From Phallusia fumigata (Eukaryota; Chordata; Ascidiacea; Phlebobranchia; Ascidiidae), in assembly GCA_008931825.1 (NCBI GenBank), contig QXVZ01020328.1, forward strand, positions 1 to 24,691: a stretch of 24,691 nt of DNA, in the 5' to 3' direction. The notes beneath the pieces were generated by a model. The model had not been told where the DNA came from. It saw only the letters and a list, made by a program, of their open reading frames with translations, and ran no database searches. Position numbers and translations under genes: made by a program. Shown one piece after another: positions 19,011 through 24,691 of the stretch. Every line of letters begins with the position of its first letter. Positions within the stretch are counted from its first letter, which is position 1.

Positions 19011-22000
19011 TTCAAAATCGTGCTGCCTATGTTGAAAGATGACCTGCAGCTGCATTTTCCTTTTATTGCAAAAAGGTTCAATAACCTTTGTGGTTTCCAA
19101 TATATTGAATACGACATTTCTATGCGCCGCCGTGCACTTACAGTATTATTAGTTTACGGCCAATTACGACCAAATAAATGTCAAATATCCCGCTTAGAAA
19201 TTTAATCGCTCACGCATCAGCCGACAGGCCACGTAGCATTGGCCGAACCGTAACATCTGCTTCATCAATCCAAATCGAATGAGCGTTCATTCAGCATCTA
19301 ATTTTAGGCTGATAGGTAACAGTTATATGCATGAAATATTGATGCGGTTTGGGTCAGGTAAAGGAAACGTTGCCTGAAAACACGGAAACCTTCTTGTTTG
19401 TTGCTCTGTGGATTCGTAAAAGCAAATAAAAGCCAGGGTTACGGTCCGGGCACGGTTTTGTCTAATCGTTTTCCATTGCATCGGGTTCGATATACAGTAG
19501 GGCCGCGATAAAGAAAAAGTAAGCACGTACTCAAGTATCTTTTTAAAAGGAGAGAAAATACATACAATTACTGGGTGATTTCGCATGGCTTTAACCTCTG
19601 ATGAACTCTTTTCAAAACTAATGCAAATGGCTTAAGTGTACCCAGTAACTTTAAAATTGTTTTATCCTTTCTTGCTATAGTTGGCTGAACGAAGGTAGTT
19701 CGGAAACCAGCTTTTGGCCTACACGGTTTATCGTGCCAAAAGCATCCGAAGAAGTACGACCTTAACGTTCCAAGTCGTTACCATTAGCTTGTAAAATGTA
19801 CAGGAAATTTTCTAAATCCGAATTACTCGTGGTGGCCGTTTGGAAAGCATTAAACTGGCGGTATGTTGAAACAATACCCTTATTGCCATAAGCGTAAAGC
19901 ACTCATGGCAAAAAGTTAAACCCAGTCCTCTGCATCTTAAAATCCAGTCACCTTACCAACAGCTGATCACGTGACCTGAGAGTCGCCGCCATGGCAATTC
20001 CCCCATTATCCCTGGTAAAAAACAACCCTCCTATAACACTATAGGATCGGTTCGGCACGGAGATTTCTCAACGCTTTCGTACGCAGCGGCAATGGAATAC
20101 CAGGTGTAGTTTTACCCAAACGTAAACATGACTAGTACGGCGGTGTGGTTGTCACTCTCGGATTACCAACAGACAAACCCAGCGTCCGTTTGCTCTTTGT
20201 GGTTACTGGACACAGCGGATGTGTGATCCCTGGCGCATCAAGGGGTTTTCTGCACGTGCGGAAACGTGTGTAAACGATGGTGGATTGTGTTACCCCTGAA
20301 ACTGAATGTTATAACCCAGGGGGTGGGGTACTTATTAAGTCCCGCGGGCCGCATGAATTGCACAACGTTACGAACGGGTCTCAGAAAATTTGGTTTTTAT
20401 TTCCGCATAAAAATACCCCAAATAAGTACACAAAAAGTTTTTAATTCAACGTGCAGAAAAACTATTATTAAGATAGCTGAATGTTCTTCCCTTTAGTGAG
20501 ACCTGCGATGTTTGCTGAACATTCATTGTTTTGACTTTTGGTGCTGTGCTTTAACAAAAATCTGATGCGGGCCACAATAAATAGTCAAGCGTGCCGCTGG
20601 TTTCCCACCCCGGTTACTAGTTAAACAAGTACCGGGAAGTTTAACTACAACCGAAGCCCAAGTTTTTGATAACACATATCACGATGAATTAACAGTAACC
20701 AACAAACAAATAAATTGTAACATTTCACTTGTTAAGTCCTGAACTAGTTTCAAGAACCGTTGTTTTCCCGGCTAAGTGTGTTGGTTTGCAATGGTCAAGC
20801 GCTTAAGCTTTTAAACATTTGTCGGGTAGTGTCAAAAACTATGATACAAAATCGTTGGTGTTGCAGTGGCGTAAACGTTCTGTCGGATAAAAACACGAGA
20901 GTTTATCAGAAAAAAGGCAGTAGACACATAATCGCTTGCCTTTCTCTTTTCTCTCGTATTCATTTCCGCACGGTTAACTGCGCGACAAACGACGGAGGAC
21001 AGATGTCTTGCGGCCAGAAGAGCGGAGAAAACGTTGGGCACGCGCCGCAATGTTAAGCACGATGGTCCCAGTTCACTGGCACTCGAATGTGCGGTAATTT
21101 GCAAAAGGGCAAGTTTATTAAGTTGCAAATGCAAGTCTAAAAGCTGTATTGAAAGTTCAGTCCTATGAGAGTCGAATGCTTTAATGGTGTATTTTACCGC
21201 AAAATCGTAGTTTGTTTCACAAATGCCGCATATTGAGCTTGTTGAAGAGAAAGCGATGTTAGCATGGTTTAAACCACAAAAATCATAGCTTTTGTGACGG
21301 GCCATGCTCTTCCAAACGTATTGTCTTGATGATACAGGCTTCGAAGTGCATTTATTTTTAGCTTTTTCAGCCCACGCTAACGGTAACATCAGGTTACCAC
21401 CAACATACTTAGCCGACGTGACTTTGCTGCGCAGCCGCTGTAGTTGCCTATAAATACAGGTCCTTGTTTTGAAATGAGCCCTAATTTATGCCTAGTTACC
21501 CCTATTGTGTTGCCACTTTTGTTTCGTAAATGTGAAAATGTCGCAGGTGCCACCTATTTACGGTCTAGTGGTTGATTGAACGCAAGTCGGGCAAACCTTG
21601 TTGCTACGTTACGTCAGCCAAATTCTTCTATTTAGTATAAATCGTACAGCACAAGTTTCTTGGTGTGGTGGCCAATAATTGAAAGATCTTATATCTTTGT
21701 AGGCGAATTTTACACCTTATGGGTTTGTCCGAATTTTGTTGCGTTTTGTAAACCGCTGCAAACGTAGGAGCCACATAATCAATAAACTAACGTTAAGCTA
21801 ATAATGTCGTGAAGTGTGAAACCTATTTCCATGCAACGAGCACTCGTATGCAAATTTATGTGAATTGCCGGAAATGCAACCTTTATACGTTGCACTTGAT
21901 TAGTCCCATACTATTGTGCCTGTATTCCCATGTAAAGAACTCCTAGCGTTAACCATCGGCAGAAAACTGTTATTGATTCAATTGCGATGTTTCTATAACT

Positions 22001-22683
22001 CTAATTTAAATCCCACACAGCGTGGGTCGGGCTGTCTTGGTGTTCTGACTAATCTTATCTCCATCAACTGTCAGATTCTGTCACTGTGAAACAGCCGTGT
22101 GCATTCTTTACAAGCCATGTATTCAATATCACCAGCGCCGACTGCTAGAGAGAAGTGACAGTTCGCCAATAACTCATATACCCGCGTTGACTGCTTGTCA
22201 GATTACCGAATTCGTAATTATAAGTATCTTGCATCGCCAGATGATTTCTTTTGTGTAAAATTTTGGTTACCAATCAATTCTTTGATTTCGGTGTGGATCA
22301 CGTGGTCTGGTGAGCATTGTGGCTGCTAACAAGATTGATTTTTGTTTGTTGTCCCATCGTTGTGACACTTTTCCAGAAATCCTTTAACCAGACCTTCTAA
22401 TTGGAAGAGGCTTTGTGTACGAAAACGCAAGGAATGCCTATGTAGAATTTTGTCCATTACCTCATAGCCTTATAAGGCAAACACGTAACTACAATGCTTT
22501 ATCTACACACAAGAAATTTCCTGTAGTTCTTATAATACGTTTCCACTCTTAATTTACGGTGTTAAGCTTAAGTTCTAATTTTGTCCTGTTTTACCCCATG
22601 CAGTCAAGTTTTAAACCCCAGTTTGCAAAGGGGGTTCAATTTTCACCCATTTACCCTGTAGCTCATCAATCAAATTCCGCTAC
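19011..22683. other. no convincing gene (3.7 kb)
   Basis: Mostly AT-rich with scattered stops. The longest open stretch in the window lies here on the minus strand (20832-21389, 185 codons). Its composition is unremarkable and it matches nothing I know. A good translation-start context (gccgccatgg) at 19985-19994 opens only a short frame that stops at the 20040s. Nothing else can be supported. Confidence 0.55.
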
Positions 22684-22797
22684 CGGGCCACGCGCACTTT
22701 GAAAGTGCCGAAAACGTGACGGGGTGTGACGTGATTGTGACGTCACAAAGGAGCGCGATCGCGCGAACGGTGGGCGCAGGCGTTTAGCAGAGTTATA
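22684..22797 (+). promoter_or_regulatory. candidate promoter: GC-rich block with CRE
   Basis: A locally GC- and CpG-rich segment in AT-rich surroundings. It contains a perfect CRE TGACGTCA (22738-22745) preceded by two further gtgacg half sites at about 10- and 17-base intervals. It also has a 12-bp palindrome gcgcgatcgcgc (22753-22764) and a 7-1-7 palindrome gcacttt-g-aaagtgc (22694-22708). It lies immediately upstream of an open frame at 22798. These features suit a housekeeping-type promoter bound by CREB/ATF factors, but no transcript evidence is available. Confidence 0.4.
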
Positions 22798-22851
22798 ATG
22801 GATATCGTGGAAATTTGCGATGAAGCGATAATGATGGCTCGCAGGGCGAAG
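22798..22851 (+). CDS. possible first coding exon of an unidentified gene
   Basis: An ATG just after the GC-rich block opens MDIVEICDEAIMMARRAK (18 codons) and meets a donor AAG|GTATCT at 22851/22852. If the donor is not used, the frame continues to a stop at 22992 (64 codons) with a less protein-like composition. The frame would leave in phase 0, and no partner exon was identified inside the window. I do not recognise the peptide. The support is only position, composition and one splice site. Confidence 0.25.
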
Positions 22852-24691
22852 GTATCTGCGGCAGCCACCCGGGGCTATAACACGAGATGTTTTCTAAGAC
22901 TGCGACTCATTTTTTTATCGAGCAACGGCGAGTTTGTACGCCCCAGCAGTTTGCGCGAATGCGAGTGGATAATGTGTGTGTGCGACTCTTAAGGCTTGGC
23001 TGCTATGCAGATGAAAAAACTGGTTGCAGCTTGTCAGGTGTAATGTTGCCCTAGCATGCTTGAAGAGCATTGTGAAGGGACGTGGTTGGTGTAATTTTTG
23101 CTCAAATGTATCGCCATGAGTTTCTTTGCAAGGCCGAGAATTGTAAAATATGCATGCAGACAATTCTGCGAATAAGTTACGACTCTTCAGTACAGCAATC
23201 AAATGCAGTTTCGAGTTTGTTTGTTTTTGATAGCATTGAGCTTTTTGCTGTCGCTATAAATGTATCTGTTGGATTTTATGTCTGTCAAATAGTTTTGGAC
23301 TGTATTGCATGACATCCATTATAAAAAACGATTTTCGTACCAATTTGCCTGAAGCTAAATAGGGTAGTTAGTCCATCCGTCTCGGACTGGTGCTAATCCT
23401 TGCAAAAACACGGAAATAAAACGTCGGGTGTGCGGGCGTTTGCCCCTGTAAGCAAACAAAAAGCGATTTTATTGCTCTGCTGCTGCTGGATTGGGTCTTG
23501 TGTGTGGAAAAATTACATCATAGGTTATATATGGGTCAATGAATGGTCGAAGAGTCGTAGATGTGTCAACTTTCGATGTGCTTATTGTTTTGGCAAATAT
23601 TTGTAGATATGTTGATGAGTATTTTGAAACACAAGATACGATTTTAAAGAGTAGCTGAACTGAAAATATAATTGCCAGAGAACTTGTCAAAAGTGAATAT
23701 ATTTTACTGCAAACGTTTCGACAATCGCCGTTGTTATCATCTGTGCATTCCGATGAGTTGTGTAAATAATGCACGTTTGCCTTTCAAAAAGACAATTTCG
23801 ACTTTTACAACTCGAATTTTGTATGGCCTATTTAACGTTTTCCTGCAAAAAGCTACAGCAATTCCCAGCCGCTGGGCCCATATCTGTAAACTTACACTCC
23901 GCTGGGTGCGGTTTTGCATTCTCATTGTGGAAGCTTCGTCATGCTCTAGTGCACTTCACGCATGACAGGTCCTTTGCGCTTGACTGCTTCTATTGTAACA
24001 ACATGCGTAACCCAAGACCCGTCTCAGGCCTGCTGTCGCTATTTGCTCTTGCCCCTCTGCCTGGGTTGTTTAACTTCAACTGTCGCCTGTTAAGGTCAGG
24101 AAAATTCAACGACCGTCCTCTCTGTATTGTGATTGCAAAGTTAGGAATTGAGAGTCACAGGTTTGTTCTTCGCACTGTAAAAGCCTTTTAGTTGGAAAAT
24201 TCGTGCGTCTTTGTATTTGTTAGTTCATTTCGTAACGTTAAAAGCTTGCTTAAAATTGTTTCGCGGTTCAGTTTGTCCGGTTCATCGCTTGAAAGAAACT
24301 ACAGTTTGTTTAAAGGTCACATATTAATCGGGTTACGAGCAGGCTTGGTGCTGTGAACCCCCATAAAGTTTTGAAAATGTCCCATCGATCCCTGTTTAAA
24401 ACAAATGTAATCCTCACATATACCCACGGTTGACTACACAAGGCTCGCCCGAAACCCGCTACATCTATGTATTCAAACAGGCATTGGTTAACAATAGTTG
24501 TTCATAAGACTTGGTAAAATCATTATTTTTGAAACCCCACTACTCAGACACATTCTAGAGACCCTTCAAAACAGGATTATGAGTCAACCATGGTGTCACA
24601 GTAGTTAGTAGCTGCGTGAAAGGAATTTGTAGCTTAAGTTTTGTAGTAGGAGATGTGCCTCAGTTATCCTCGCTATCTGCTTTGTTGGTAT
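22852..24691. other. no recognisable gene (1.8 kb)
   Basis: Contains one dispersed repeat copy (23657-23743). An open stretch of 140 codons at 23769-24191 on the + strand has Cys/Phe/Leu-rich composition with no known motif, and is probably chance. Nothing else was supported. Confidence 0.55.
23657..23745 (-). repeat. dispersed repeat with hammerhead-like core, copy D
   Basis: Close match to 8540-8626. On the minus strand the core reads CAGATGA, a 5-base arm AACAA, a 6-base loop, TTGTC and GAAAC (23715-23719). One base of the first box and one outer stem pair are changed relative to copy A. The flanking tgccagagaacttgt block is intact. Confidence 0.6.

Noticed and set aside
19985..20044. Strong translation-start context gccgccatgg with a short open frame
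   Set aside because: Only about 17 codons before a stop, no recognisable peptide, and only a weak possible donor. Probably chance.
20832..21389. Open stretch of 185 codons on the minus strand, the longest in the window
   Set aside because: No recognisable domain, no start context, promoter or splice structure, and composition like translated noncoding DNA. One such length in 25 kb of both strands is not strong evidence. Kept as unresolved, not annotated as a gene.
23769..24191. 140-codon open stretch on the + strand, Cys/Phe/Leu-rich
   Set aside because: No motif or homology recognised. It overlaps the flank of a dispersed repeat, has no splice or promoter support, and other frames are also open nearby.

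Overview
The window is animal genomic DNA: AT-rich, intron-dense, with GT-AG introns and short diverged transposable-element copies. Its left 14 kb holds the middle of one gene on the + strand, the ortholog of the cell-polarity scaffold Scribble (scrib/SCRIB, LAP protein family). Intron sizes of 0.4-3 kb, small foldback elements and protein similarity suggest an invertebrate deuterostome, perhaps an ascidian such as Ciona. That placement is inference; the sequence does not prove it.

Layout of the gene: ten complete exons and one broken exon can be joined in a single open frame from 72 to 14069. They encode the region after the leucine-rich repeats (72-246, 1058-1107), PDZ1 (4163-4330, 5691-5798), an acidic linker (6326-6493), PDZ2 plus a Pro/Asn-rich linker (7294-7467, 7856-8155), PDZ3 (9611-9721, 11109-11285) and the first half of PDZ4 (13083-13199). 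The exon that should finish PDZ4 starts at 14059 and is cut after 11 bases by an assembly N at 14070. The N-terminal leucine-rich repeats lie left of the window. No C-terminal exon was recognised right of the N. PDZ1 and PDZ2 share one intron position and PDZ3 and PDZ4 share another. From 4163 onward every exon boundary is phase 0. The intron after PDZ3 appears to use a GC donor.

Two single N characters mark assembly joins. At 3517 an identical 418-bp segment lies on both sides, which is an unmerged contig overlap and not a real duplication. At 14070 the sequence passes from a PDZ4 exon straight into a TG microsatellite.

The introns carry a hAT-type MITE with a perfect 8-bp target duplication (519-943), a TA-flanked foldback MITE (13408-13775), a tRNA-derived SINE head, and three dispersed repeat families. 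One family repeatedly carries a CTGATGA / 5-bp stem / GAAAC arrangement that resembles the core of a hammerhead ribozyme.

The right 10.6 kb (14071-24691) has no convincing gene body. It holds repeat copies and one GC-rich, CRE-containing block (about 22684-22797) followed by a possible short first coding exon (22798-22851). Nothing here is bacterial or viral, and no rRNA gene, intact tRNA gene or CRISPR array was seen.
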